Shown here: piece by piece, positions 8,605-17,900 of the stretch | Position numbering within the stretch: position 1 is the stretch's first letter | Layout: each line of letters starts with the position of its first letter | Source of the DNA: Bacteroidales bacterium | GTDB lineage: Bacteria > Bacteroidota > Bacteroidia > Bacteroidales > UBA4417 | Assembly: GCA_016707705.1 (NCBI GenBank) | Contig: JADJHD010000031.1 | Span: forward strand, 33,286-97,285 | Direction: 5' to 3' | DNA: 64,000 nucleotides | Notes under the pieces: model-generated | What the model saw: only the letters and a program-made list of their open reading frames with translations | What the model was told of the DNA's origin: nothing | Databases searched by the model: none | Program-made: the position numbers and the translations under genes

Positions 8605-9870
8605 TCAGCCAATGAACAAGCTGAACAATAAACGGATATTCAGATAGGCTACAAGTCCGCCAATCACCAGCAGCAATAGAGTGAGAGGTTTTGAATTCAC
8701 ATATTTCCCCATTACATTTCGTGAAGAGGTGAGGTAAATCTGCAGAAAGATAGTGAATGGCAACTGAATGCTGAGCAGCATCTGGGAGATGATAAGTCCC
8801 TTGAAAGGATCCGAAATCAGGAATATAACTACTAAGGCGACCAGCAACGAAATGGCCACTCCCAGCCGACTGTGATTATCCTTAAGATCGAAGGGCTCAT
8901 TGTACATTCCTGCAAAGATGCTGCCTCCTGCCATGGCTGAAGTTACTGTGGATGCAACTCCTGCGAACAGAAGAGCAACTGCAAAAATATCTGAGGCATT
9001 CCTGCCAAGCAGGGGTTGAAGCATGGCCTGTGCCTGCTGCAGTTCGGAAACAGGTATCTTGAAATGAAAGAAGGTAGCTGCCGCCATCAGAATCATGGCT
9101 GAATTGATAGCCCATCCAACAATCATTGAGAAAAGGGTATCAAGGAATTCAAATCTAAGCTGCTTGTGAATCACTTTTTCATCTTCCCGGTTCCATTGTC
9201 TGCTCTGGATAATCTCCGAATGCAGAAAGAGGTTATGGGGCATCACAACGGCTCCCAACACACTCATTACCACAATCATGGATCCGTCAGGAATCACAGG
9301 TTTCACCCATCCCACAGCGGCCTGTCCCCAATCAATTGAAGTAAGGCTAAGCTCATAAATAAAGGAAAGTCCTATGATGGAAACGAATCCGATAATCCAT
9401 TTTTCAAGCTTGCGATAGGAATTGGAAAACAGCAGGATGATTACGGTAAGTAGAGTTATGACAGCACCCACCTTGATGGGAATATCGAACAGCATGTTCA
9501 GGGCTATGGCTCCTCCCAGAAGTTCAGCAAGGGAGGTGGAGATGGAGGCAATCATGGCCGAGCCCAGCAATGTTCTTGACACAGATGGCCGAGTGTGTAG
9601 TGTGGCAGCTTCTGAAAGGCAAAGACCTGTAGCGATTCCAAGATGAGCTACGTTGTGCTGCAATACTATCAGCATGATGGTGGAAAGGGTTACCATCCAT
9701 AGCAACTGATAGCCATAATCGGAGCCCGCTGCCAGGTTTGAAGCCCAATTGCCCGGATCGATGAATCCTACCGTAACCAGCAGGCCGGGACCAATGTACT
9801 TGAGGATCTCCAACCCCCCAAATACAGGCTTGCGGCCATCTTTATCGATATTCTTCAGAAACTGGAACAT
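8605..9870 (-). CDS. mntH: NRAMP-family Mn2+/Fe2+ transporter
   Basis: A 421-residue inner-membrane protein with about 11 hydrophobic helices. The NRAMP metal-binding motifs are present: FIDPGNWAS in helix 1 (D38-P-G-N41) and VVMPHNLFLHS in helix 6, where the Met is typical of transition-metal selectivity. The family imports manganese or ferrous iron using the proton gradient. The long -VKPVIPDGSM- loop and the length match bacterial MntH proteins. No MntR/Fur-like box could be recognised upstream. It is the first gene of a minus-strand series; the next gene starts 48 bases after its stop and has its own promoter candidate. Confidence 0.92.
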   Translation of the reverse strand: MFQFLKNIDKDGRKPVFGGLEILKYIGPGLLVTVGFIDPGNWASNLAAGSDYGYQLLWMVTLSTIMLIVLQHNVAHLGIATGLCLSEAATLHTRPSVSRTLLGSAMIASISTSLAELLGGAIALNMLFDIPIKVGAVITLLTVIILLFSNSYRKLEKWIIGFVSIIGLSFIYELSLTSIDWGQAAVGWVKPVIPDGSMIVVMSVLGAVVMPHNLFLHSEIIQSRQWNREDEKVIHKQLRFEFLDTLFSMIVGWAINSAMILMAAATFFHFKIPVSELQQAQAMLQPLLGRNASDIFAVALLFAGVASTVTSAMAGGSIFAGMYNEPFDLKDNHSRLGVAISLLVALVVIFLISDPFKGLIISQMLLSIQLPFTIFLQIYLTSSRNVMGKYVNSKPLTLLLLVIGGLVAYLNIRLLFSLFIG

Positions 9871-10338
9871 GCTGCGGTATCCTGTATTTATTAGCTAAAT
9901 TAATGTGAGTTCGATATACTTTGACGTGAGTTTGTTGAAAGAGAATACAGAAGTGATTGAAAGAGAAGGTAATAAGGTAGATTGTCGTTGTTTTATTATT
10001 GCTTAGGCTTTGTTAGAGAAGATGTTTGGTAATATCACATAACAAACCTTATTCTCTTTTCTTGACCTTAGTAACCTGAATAGCCACAATTGTATCGAGC
10101 CTTATTACCTTATTGATTTTTAGCAATATGAAGACTGTATTCTTATTAAGTTATGTCGGGATCACGTTAAATTATGCTGAATCTTCTCAATTTTAAAACA
10201 AAACCTGAGATTGAATTCAGACTGTAAAAGCCTGTCAACAAAATATTCGGTTACAACTGAAGAGACCCATTAACTCTACAACAGGATTTTTTTCGAAATG
10301 TTTCTACTGATATCAGCAAAAATCAAATTTTATCCGAA
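9871..10338. other. 470-bp intergenic region with a long-spaced 12-bp inverted repeat
   Basis: No credible ORF. AAGGTAATAAGG at 9966-9977 is exactly mirrored by CCTTATTACCTT at 10100-10111, 122 bases apart, and related ACCTTATTC and GGTAATATCA pieces lie between them. It could be a folded untranslated RNA, paired binding sites, or a relic of an element; nothing decides. The rest is AT-rich with no terminator or tRNA seen. Confidence 0.35.
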
Positions 10339-10614
10339 TCAGAAGGTAAGCAGGAGATAAGTGACAATTGCTATAGCGCCAAATACAATACCCAGAATGG
10401 AGAAGACCTTTCTTTCGTATGCCAGTAGTCGATTGCATTCGCTGAGTTTTTCTTTCACTTCCTGAGTGTGAATCCCGCATTCCAGCGCTTCAGTATACAA
10501 GGCTTTTGCATTGCGGAAAATTTCAATGCGGAAGAAATCATCTCCCTGATGAATCAGTTCACTGTATTTTTTCTCAGCCGGACTGAGGTTTTCATTACTA
10601 ATTGCATGAGCCAT
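10339..10614 (-). CDS. Small single-helix membrane protein, TPR-like soluble part
   Basis: A 91-residue protein of unknown function. Residues ~8-60 form two helices with a TPR-like look (EKKYSELIHQGDDFFRIE, then AKALYTEALECG). Residues ~66-90 are one strongly hydrophobic helix ending at the C-terminus (GIVFGAIAIVTYLLLTF), so the soluble part probably faces the cytoplasm and is tail-anchored. Start choice: the frame extends to a TTG at 10665, but a TATATTTG -7 box at 10635-10642 lies inside that extension, so the ATG at 10614 is preferred. It is followed on the same strand only by the long intergenic region before mntH. Confidence 0.6.
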   Translation of the reverse strand: MAHAISNENLSPAEKKYSELIHQGDDFFRIEIFRNAKALYTEALECGIHTQEVKEKLSECNRLLAYERKVFSILGIVFGAIAIVTYLLLTF

Positions 10615-10634
10615 ATAGAAAGATTTTATACTAA

Positions 10635-10642
10635 CAAATATA
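10635..10642 (-). promoter_or_regulatory. -7 box TATATTTG for the small membrane protein
   Basis: Exact TAnnTTTG match 20 bases before the ATG at 10614. It makes the longer TTG-started frame unlikely. Confidence 0.5.
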
Positions 10643-10710
10643 GGTAAATCACAGCTGAATCCCAAATGGAATCAGTGGTTCATGAAATTCTGCATGTATG
10701 TATGTCTGAA

Positions 10711-11904
10711 CTACTGATTGCGTTCTTCAATTGCCCTGCTCACCCTGCAAGCCATGGAATAGCATGCCTGCAGCAGAAATCCTCCGGTTGGTGCATCCCA
10801 GTTCGTCATTTCGCCGATTGCAAAGAGATTAGGATTCCTGACAAGTGAAAAATCTGAGTTCAGTTCAGTAACTGCCAGTCCACCAACACTGGAAATGGCT
10901 TCTTCTATTGGTCGCAGTGACTCTATCTTCAATGGCAGCTTTTTGATTGCTGCTGCAAACTCCAGGGAGTTCAGATAGGTTTCTTTGGAGGTTAATGCCT
11001 TGGCAAGAGCCATCTGCAACGGATTGAGGTTTAATGCTTCGGCGTATTTTTGTGGCTTGATATTTTTCCCTGAAAGCTTCAGTTTCAGCTGTTCAACGCT
11101 GCTGTTAGGCTTGAGATCAAGTTCGATGATTACCGTTTCATTTTTATTGAGTCCTTCCCTAATCAAGGGAATCAGGGGGTACAATGCGTATCCTTCCAGA
11201 CCTGTTTCGGTGAGAACGGCTTCTCCCTTACTGCTTTTATCCTTGAAGCTAATACTGATGTTCTTCAGGGGTTTTCCTGTGTGAAATCTTGATATTGACT
11301 CAGGCCATTGAATGTTAACACCACAATTGGAAGCTTCAAGGGGCAGAATCGCAAATCCCGCATTTCTGAATTGCTCAAGCCAGCTGCCATCGGAGCCGGT
11401 TTGAGGCCAGGAAGCACCTCCCAGGGCAAAAATATGATAGTCGGCTTCTGCAGATTCATCCACCCCTTTGGTTTCGATCTGTGGCTTCAGTTCTGTGTTG
11501 AAACCTGCAAACCTGGATTTCATCCTGAATTCAACTCCTGCAGCCTGAAGCTTTTTCTTGAAATTCTGTAGAATACTCTTCGAATTGTTGCCCTTCTCCG
11601 GAAATACCTTACCGCTGCTTCCCGTATAGGTAGGAATACCGTTCTGCTCAAGCCACGACCTGAATGCGAGAGTATCATTTTCTCTCAAACTTTCATCAAG
11701 AAAACCCTCAGGAATATATTTAGGCAGCAGATCCTGAATTTCAGCATGATTGGTGATATTCAGTCCACCCTTTCCGGCTATCAGCAATTTCTGGCCAATA
11801 TTTCTCTCCTTGTCGACAACAATTACCTCATGATCCCTGCACAGCTTCATGGCTGCAAGGAGTCCTGCTGCACCTGCTCCATAAATCATGATTGTCTTTC
11901 TCAT
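10711..11904 (-). CDS. HI0933/YhiN-type FAD-dependent oxidoreductase
   Basis: A 397-residue flavoprotein. The N-terminal dinucleotide-binding motif GAGAAGLLAA (residues ~9-18) is followed by the family motif GQKLLIAGKGGLNITN, with Gly-Gly-Leu replacing the usual Gly-Arg-Cys. That variant is typical of the PP_4765-like subfamily of HI0933 proteins. The C-terminal NLFAIGEMTNWDAPTGGFLLQACYS stretch closes the FAD site. The reaction and substrate of this family are not established. It stands between an unrelated small protein and a secreted repeat protein, so the context gives no help. Confidence 0.85.
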   Translation of the reverse strand: MRKTIMIYGAGAAGLLAAMKLCRDHEVIVVDKERNIGQKLLIAGKGGLNITNHAEIQDLLPKYIPEGFLDESLRENDTLAFRSWLEQNGIPTYTGSSGKVFPEKGNNSKSILQNFKKKLQAAGVEFRMKSRFAGFNTELKPQIETKGVDESAEADYHIFALGGASWPQTGSDGSWLEQFRNAGFAILPLEASNCGVNIQWPESISRFHTGKPLKNISISFKDKSSKGEAVLTETGLEGYALYPLIPLIREGLNKNETVIIELDLKPNSSVEQLKLKLSGKNIKPQKYAEALNLNPLQMALAKALTSKETYLNSLEFAAAIKKLPLKIESLRPIEEAISSVGGLAVTELNSDFSLVRNPNLFAIGEMTNWDAPTGGFLLQACYSMACRVSRAIEERNQ

Positions 11905-12004
11905 GGGTGCAGTTTCAGATTATCAGATAAGGGAAATTAATTCAGGTCAATGCGAAGAGGATCAACCCCCGGGAATTAAACCATCAAAAAGGAGCAACAG
12001 AGTT

Positions 12005-13282
12005 TTATCTGTTGGTTATCAGAAGCTTCTGGTATTGAATGCCGTTCTTTGAAGAGCTAGCCTTCAGCAGGTAGATTCCTTCTGTGAGATGAGGGATGGT
12101 GATGGTTTCACCCAATCTGACGTTTGTATCCAGACAGATTTTTCCGTTAAGGCTGAAAAGTTGAATCTGATAGGTAGTAGCCGGTGACAGTCCCATCAAT
12201 TCAACCACTGAGCCAGCCTGAATCGGATTGGGCAACAAAATGGATGGCTTGCTGATTTCCTGAATTCCGAATACTTCATGCTGTGAGAAGTAATTTTCGT
12301 CCAGCTGGAAGTTTACCCATGCCGATTGTCCTGCTGACCAATGCTGAATAGTTTTGGTCAATACCTGACTATCCTGATAGGTGTAAAGAAGCTGTATGGC
12401 ATTTGTCCAGGCAGCCCCGTTCCACGTTTGCATAATGTTGGTTTCAGTGAGCCCTGCTGTGGTGTATGTTAAAGCATATTTCTCAGTATCAACCCATGAG
12501 CCGGAAGAGCTGTTGTATTCCTTTGCCAGTATTCCGGTTCTCAAGCCGGAGCCGTTATAGGTGTATTCTTCCATTGAAGAAGGCAGCCATGATTGGGTCA
12601 GAGCTTCCCATAGTTCGAAATTCCTTTTGCTGGCCTTTCCGGATACATAAGTGTAAACAAACCGGCTATTGTTTTCCCAGGAATTGAGAGAACTATTGAA
12701 AGTCTGGAGTAATTCGGTGGTAACCTGATTTGAAGAATTATAGGTATACGACTGCTTTTCGGAAGTCAGCCAGTTGCCAAGAGTGGTGCTCCAATTGCTG
12801 ATGATGATGGACTGAAGTACATTCAGTGTATCATAGAAGTAATCATAACGAAGGGCATTTTTCCATGCTCCGAGCTGGGAATCCCACTGCCTGTTGGTTA
12901 TCAGCCTCAACTGTGAACCAACATAATTCAATGTATCAGAGGAGTAGTTTTTCCAGTTGCCATTTTTGTCGACTGATTTATTCAGACTGTAAACCAGCAT
13001 TCCACCTGAATCGTAGGTGAAGTAGGTCCTTGTAGTAAGCTTATAGCTAAGGGCAATTGTATCGTAGCGGCTTCCGTGAGATGAATCGGCAAGAAGCTTG
13101 GTTTCCAGACTGTTCTTCAGAACGGCTCCACCAAGGCTGCCTGGAAGTGGAAGAAACTGAATACCTGAGGTATACTGCTGATCGTTGACTGTGCAACGTG
13201 AATTAGTTGGAAGATTTTGCGCAGTGGTTGATAGGGAGTATACTAGAAGGAACAAGAAACTGCAGCGAAGGTACTTGGTCAT
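12005..13282 (-). CDS. Secreted repeat protein with T9SS type A sorting domain
   Basis: A 425-residue protein with a signal peptide (about 1-21, ending TTAQ). It has about eight tandem repeats of roughly 30 residues (residues ~87-330), each starting Y-x-Y and carrying a Trp 7-10 residues before another Trp, as in YTYNSSNQV and SNWSTTLGNW. They recall the YD-type repeats of RHS proteins, but without toxin or protease cores. The last ~75 residues are a type A T9SS C-terminal domain: ILLPNPIQAG, YQIQLFSLNGK and LTEGIYLLKASS, ending YQKLLITNR. It should cross the outer membrane through T9SS and be cut and anchored by PorU, whose genes lie at 42-49 kb. Its role is unknown; adhesion or matrix binding is a guess. 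Confidence 0.8.
   Translation of the reverse strand: MTKYLRCSFLFLLVYSLSTTAQNLPTNSRCTVNDQQYTSGIQFLPLPGSLGGAVLKNSLETKLLADSSHGSRYDTIALSYKLTTRTYFTYDSGGMLVYSLNKSVDKNGNWKNYSSDTLNYVGSQLRLITNRQWDSQLGAWKNALRYDYFYDTLNVLQSIIISNWSTTLGNWLTSEKQSYTYNSSNQVTTELLQTFNSSLNSWENNSRFVYTYVSGKASKRNFELWEALTQSWLPSSMEEYTYNGSGLRTGILAKEYNSSSGSWVDTEKYALTYTTAGLTETNIMQTWNGAAWTNAIQLLYTYQDSQVLTKTIQHWSAGQSAWVNFQLDENYFSQHEVFGIQEISKPSILLPNPIQAGSVVELMGLSPATTYQIQLFSLNGKICLDTNVRLGETITIPHLTEGIYLLKASSSKNGIQYQKLLITNR
12293..13024 (-). repeat. About eight ~30-residue tandem protein repeats (YxY...W pattern)
   Basis: Inside the T9SS cargo gene. Unit starts read YFTYD, LNYVG, YFYDT, YTYNS, YTYVS, YTYNG, LTYTT and YTYQD, about 29-31 residues apart. 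Each unit carries a conserved Trp near position 24. DNA identity between units is low, so the repeat is old. Confidence 0.7.
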
Positions 13283-13336
13283 GGTATTTATGTGTTAAAC
13301 AGGTTTGGGTTTATGTGAACTTTTGTAAACTGAGAT

Positions 13337-13344
13337 CAAAATTA
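13337..13344 (-). promoter_or_regulatory. Candidate -7 box TAATTTTG of the T9SS cargo gene
   Basis: TAnnTTTG match on the minus strand 54 bases before the ATG; no clear -33 element. Confidence 0.35.
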
Positions 13345-13486
13345 CAGGAAATAGTATTGTTGCCGATTTTTCGTTTAAAAATGCATTAACAATTCCTTGT
13401 TCATGAAGAATTTCCGCCATCCAACAATAAAAATTCGGGTTTTTAGAAATCACCCCTGCTTTTTTCTGCCTCTGTCATAAAAGCGA

Positions 13487-13512
13487 ACGGGATCTCCTCT
13501 CGAAGATCCCGT
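13487..13512 (-). terminator. Terminator of the M3 peptidase gene
   Basis: A 9-bp perfect stem (ACGGGATCT/AGATCCCGT) with an 8-base loop, 24 bases after the minus-strand stop. It is followed on that strand by TCGCTTTTATG, a short T run. Confidence 0.65.
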
Positions 13513-13536
13513 CAGTTTTTCATAAGCCAATAATAA

Positions 13537-15626
13537 TTATTTCAATCCCCTGCGTTCGAGCAAGGCATTTACATCTGGGTCTTTTCCACCGGTGAACTGT
13601 CTGTACAGCTTCATGGCATCTTCAGTGCCACCCTTTTCGAGGATATTCTTTCTGAAGCTGTCAGCGGTTTTCTTATCGAAGATTCCATTCCTGGTGAAGT
13701 AGCTGAAGGCATCTGCATCCAGCACTTCTGCCCATACATAAGCATAATAACCGGCTGAATATCCGCCTGCGAATATGTGCTGGAAGTAGGAACTGTTGTA
13801 TCGGGGAGGAATGGCAGAGATTAGGCCTAACTTATCCATTTCGGCTTTTTCAAATTCCTGAGTGTTTATGGCTGCCGGATAGGTTAATGAATGAAACTTC
13901 ATATCCAGTATTGCTGCAGCAAGATATTCCGTGGTTACGAAGCCCATATTGAATTTGGAGGCATTCTTCATTTTTGTGACCAGAGATTCAGGGATAACTT
14001 CTCCTGTTTTGTAATGCTTTGCATAAACCTTCAGCATTTCCGGTTCGCTTGCCCAGTTTTCCATAATCTGTGATGGAAGTTCCACGAAATCGCGTGGGAC
14101 TGATGTGCCTGAGAGGCTTGCATAGGTGCAGCGTGTCAGCATTCCGTGCATTGCATGACCAAATTCATGGAAGAAGGTTGAAACATCGTCCCAGCTCAGT
14201 AAAGTGGGCTGAGTGGAGGTAGGAGCAGGGAAGTTGAAATTGATTGAAATTACAGGGCGGATATCCTTGCCGTTTTCCATTTTCTGATCCCTGTAGTTAT
14301 TCATCCATGCACCTGAACGCTTTGAGGGTCCGGCATAATAATCAAGGTACAGAATTCCTGCCAGCTTGCCGTCAGCTTCCAGTACCTCATAAGTCTCAAC
14401 TTGCTTATTGTATACAGGAAGATCATTGCGTTTTACAAATTTAAGTCCGAAAAGTCGGGTAGCAGAATAGAAAACTCCTTTCTTAACACTGTCCACATGG
14501 AAGTAAGGCTTCATGGCTTCCTCATTGAGGTTGAACTTTTCCATTCTTACCTTTTCTGCATAGTAGAACCAATCCCAAGGCTGGATTTTGAAGCTTCCGC
14601 CTTCCTTTTTTACCATTGCCTGCATATCGGCTTCTTCAACCTTTGCCATGGCAATTGCAGGTTTCCAAACTTTTCAAGCAGCAGGAACACATTCTCCGGT
14701 GTTTTGGCCATATTATCATCAAGCACATATGCGGCATGACTGGCAAAGCCCATCAGTCTGGCTTTTTCTGCCCTCAGTGATGTTATTTCAGCAATGATGG
14801 CATTGTTATCCCATTTACCTCCGTTGCATCTGGCCAGGAAATACTCATACAATTGTTTGCGCAGAGCCCTGTTTTCGGCATAGGTAATGAAGGGCATGAC
14901 GGTCGTCTTGCTCAGTCCAAAGATCCACTTGTTCTCCAGCCCTTTTGCTCTTGCCTTATCGGCAGCTGCCTGAACCAGATCAGAAGGTAATCCTGCAAGG
15001 TCAGATTCCTTGTCCACGGTCATGTAATACCCGTTAGTGGCATTCAGGACATTCTCACCATATTGAACAGTCAGGACAGAAAGCCTTGAATTGATCTCCA
15101 TGACTCTTTTCTTCTTGACCTCATCAAGGGCAGCTCCATTACGGATAAACCGCTTGTAGGATTCATCCAGAAGCTTGAGCTGCTCCGGCTTCAGTTTAAG
15201 ACTGGCTTTCTTATCATAAATAGCTTTAACCCTGTTGAATAGTTTTTCATTCATGAAGATGCCGTCATAATGCTCCGAAAGGATAGGAGAGGAGGTTTTG
15301 TCAACCTGCTGCAGATCTTCTGATGTATTGGATGATGTCAGAACTCCAAGAATAACTATGGAGCGATACAGCACCTGCCCTGAATTCTCAAGGGCAACAA
15401 TTGTGTTTTCAAAGGTTGCAGGCTGCTTGTTGCTGATTATTTTTTCAATTTCTACTTTATGCTGGCGTATTCCTTCTTCGATGGCTGGCATGAAATCAGC
15501 CGTTTTGATCTTGTCAAAAGGTGGAACATTGAATGGAGTATTCCATTGTGCAGCAAGGAAAGGATTTTGGGAAATCGCACTTAAACTCATGATAATCAAT
15601 GCAATGAATGTGAAGGTATATTTCAT
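13537..15626 (-). pseudogene. M3-family zinc peptidase (peptidyl-dipeptidase Dcp-like), frameshifted
   Basis: Two overlapping frames make one M3 peptidase of about 694 residues. The N-terminal part (signal peptide ending AISQ, to ...TPENVFLLLEKF) reads to about 14670; the C-terminal part continues in another frame from WKPAIAMAKVEEADMQ. The usual family sequence here is LLEKxWKPA, so one base appears to be missing at about 14664-14671. The C-terminal part keeps the zinc motif HEFGH (14154-14168) and the family's HIFAGGYSAGYYAYVWAEVLDAD stretch. Dcp-type enzymes remove C-terminal dipeptides from peptides, and this one would be periplasmic. Both halves are otherwise intact and under no visible decay, so a sequencing error or a very recent mutation is as likely as a true pseudogene. 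Confidence 0.8.
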
Positions 15627-15753
15627 GGTATCTGATTTAAAAAACGGGTAAATATAGTTGGAATTCCAAGGACTGCCAACATCTGAAAAAGAATGATTCC
15701 TTATGATGAGAATTGCTGTTCTTCCTTCAGAAATAATGGGTTTTCCCTTTAGT

Positions 15754-17086
15754 TCAGAAGTTCAAATGCTCAACAATCAGGATGCGGGTGTTCATTACAG
15801 GGTTTCGGTGCAGGTAAACCAGATGTGAATCATAGATTCTGACCTTGTCGGGGAATGTCTGCTGCATCTCATGAATATTCAGTCCGGGACGACCGTTGGT
15901 CAGGTTCAGTGGGCGAAGGTACATTCCTCTTTTCTTGTTCCTGAATAATGCGTAGGGCTTATTTGATTTATCATCCCTGATGCAGGTCTTCTGAAATTCC
16001 TTGGAGAAATCCGGCAGCAGATTGGAATAAAGGACTTCTCCATCAGGTCTCATTGCCTGGAAGAGTCCTATCATATGGTCAAATATGAAAATGCTGTCAT
16101 TGAAAGAACAAACCTGAACGTTTAGGGGCATTTCCATCAGCTTGAGAACGAGCATGGGATCAGGTCCCTTCATGCTCACATGCCGGTCAAGTGATGCAAG
16201 TGAACTGGTTTCATAGGCTGGCCGACTGACTTCAAAACCCAGTCCAGCATGTGCCGGACCATTTCCTGTCAGGTCCTGGCAATAAAGCATTCCGAGCTTA
16301 TCCGATTGCTGATAAATGAGATCTCGCTTGCCCTTTTGAATGATCCAGAAGGAAAGTGACTTATTGTAATCCCCATTCTGCTGCTGCAGTATTCCCTTAC
16401 TGGTCATAGCAATGCATGGCGACATGATTTGCTCATATCTTGGTCTGTAGACGGCAGCCCTGATATTGCATTCATGTTTTGTGGCCCTGATTTCATATAC
16501 CGAATCCCTGGAACAGATATAAACCTGCCCAAGGAAATCACGGGTAAGACTATTGCAGTCATTCATGTTTTCAGGAAGACTGCAGTTCCAATCGAGTGTC
16601 CCATGCAAATCGGTGCGTATCAGCTGCTTGCCTGATCCCTGATTTCGAGCCTGTAAATATTCCCTCAGATACATCAAAGTCGAGAAGGTATCTGAATGCA
16701 TGATCTCTTTTTCCTGAAATCTCAACAGTCTGCAGATTAATGGATTGCTTCTCCATCAGGATGTTGAGCTGTATGCCGCCAACAGCAAATGCCTCTTTTT
16801 TTACAAGGATGGTTTTTGACTCATAACCGACATACGTGCAATGCAGGGTGTCACCAGCCCGGCATTCCAGACTGAATAATCCTTGCTGGTCGCTGGAAGT
16901 TCCGGACGCAGGTTTGCCCAGTAGAATGATATTCACTCCCTGAAGAGGTTGACGGTTAAAATCCAGGATTCGCCCTCTCAAAAGCTGAGATTGTGCTGAA
17001 GCATGAAAAGCCAGACATAGAATTATTGCAAACAGGAAGATACCTGATTGCATGCCTGCGAAGCATTTTAACTGCCGGCTCAACAT
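15754..17086 (-). pseudogene. Carboxypeptidase-regulatory-like domain protein, probably frameshifted
   Basis: The upstream frame (16571-17086) encodes a signal peptide ending HASAQ and a carboxypeptidase-D regulatory-like beta-sandwich (LLRGRILDFNRQPLQGVNI... FSLECRAGDTLHCTYVGYES). A second frame (15754-16725) overlaps it by 155 bases and encodes ~290 residues with beta-propeller-like texture (LHGTLDWNCSLPENMNDC, MRPDGEVLYSNLL). The overlap is too long for two separate genes, and the best join lies near 16650-16690, after RYLLDFDVS and before YLQARNQGS. So this looks like one ~430-residue secreted protein with a one-base shift. Function unknown. The frameshifted M3 peptidase is its downstream neighbour on the same strand. 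Confidence 0.55.
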
Positions 17087-17269
17087 AACTGGCTAAAGAT
17101 GAATCATACAAGTATAGTGATTTTTGCCGGGAAAAGCTAATGCAATCGGTGACAATTCTGGAATCAGCGGTAAAATCAGGGATTTGGTGGTTGAATTGTC
17201 AGAGCACTACAATCCAACCTGAGCAGTCTCCGGATTAAAGAATGAAAATAGAGATTTGAACAGTTTCAG

Positions 17270-17722
17270 CTAACGCTTATAATTCTGTTCATAGGTTGAG
17301 ATCCAATCCTGCACACTAATCCTGCTTACCAGATCAGCGATCAGTTCGTAGGGAATATCTGCAGGTTTCTTGAAGCGGATGCATGATTTCCCCATATCCG
17401 GTTTCTTCTTTAGAAAGCTGGTATACTGTTCTGTGAACCAGTCCATGTGCAGTCCGGCATATAGTCCCATATGGTAAAAGGAGATATTCCCCTTTTGAGA
17501 AGCCAGTGAGATGAAAGGAAGTGGTAGTTTGGGATCACAATGGTATCCTGCCGGATATATGGAATGCGGAACGAACCAGAGGATCATGCCGTAACCCATG
17601 CCTTCTGCAAAGCCTGCTGGCAGGTTTTGCCTGATGGTTTCAACCAGGAGGTTCATCGATTCCTTGCGTTCATCTGGCAGTTCAGAAAGATATTGCTCTA
17701 CGGTTTCGGCTTTGGATTGCAT
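17270..17722 (-). CDS. DUF1801 (YdhG-like) domain protein
   Basis: A 150-residue soluble protein matching the DUF1801/YdhG-like family: VEQYLSELPDERKESMNLLVETIRQNLP at the N-terminus, MGYGMILWFVP, and near the C-terminus KKPDMGKSCIRFKKPADIPYELI. Family members are small two-layer alpha-beta proteins; some are described as iron chaperone-like (Fra), but most have no proven role. It is a single gene, and the next gene upstream on the same strand is separated by a strong terminator. Confidence 0.8.
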   Translation of the reverse strand: MQSKAETVEQYLSELPDERKESMNLLVETIRQNLPAGFAEGMGYGMILWFVPHSIYPAGYHCDPKLPLPFISLASQKGNISFYHMGLYAGLHMDWFTEQYTSFLKKKPDMGKSCIRFKKPADIPYELIADLVSRISVQDWISTYEQNYKR

Positions 17723-17800
17723 GGCTCAGTCAATTTATGAAGGATTGTATATGCTGAATAAACAACCAAATTGATGGAACTGTTTATTCCATCAGCTAAA

Positions 17801-17835
17801 AAAGCACCCGGACTCTTTAGGGAGTAGGGTGCTTT
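17801..17835 (-). terminator. Terminator of the AOR gene
   Basis: AAAGCACCC (17801-17809) pairs with GGGTGCTTT (17827-17835). On the minus strand the stem is followed by TTTTTT, and it lies 66 bases after the AOR stop. Confidence 0.8.
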
Positions 17836-17900
17836 AGTGGTTGAGTTGGTTGGTATAATATTTCAGGTTGAAACAGATTTCGCTGTCCCTGTTCCTCAGT

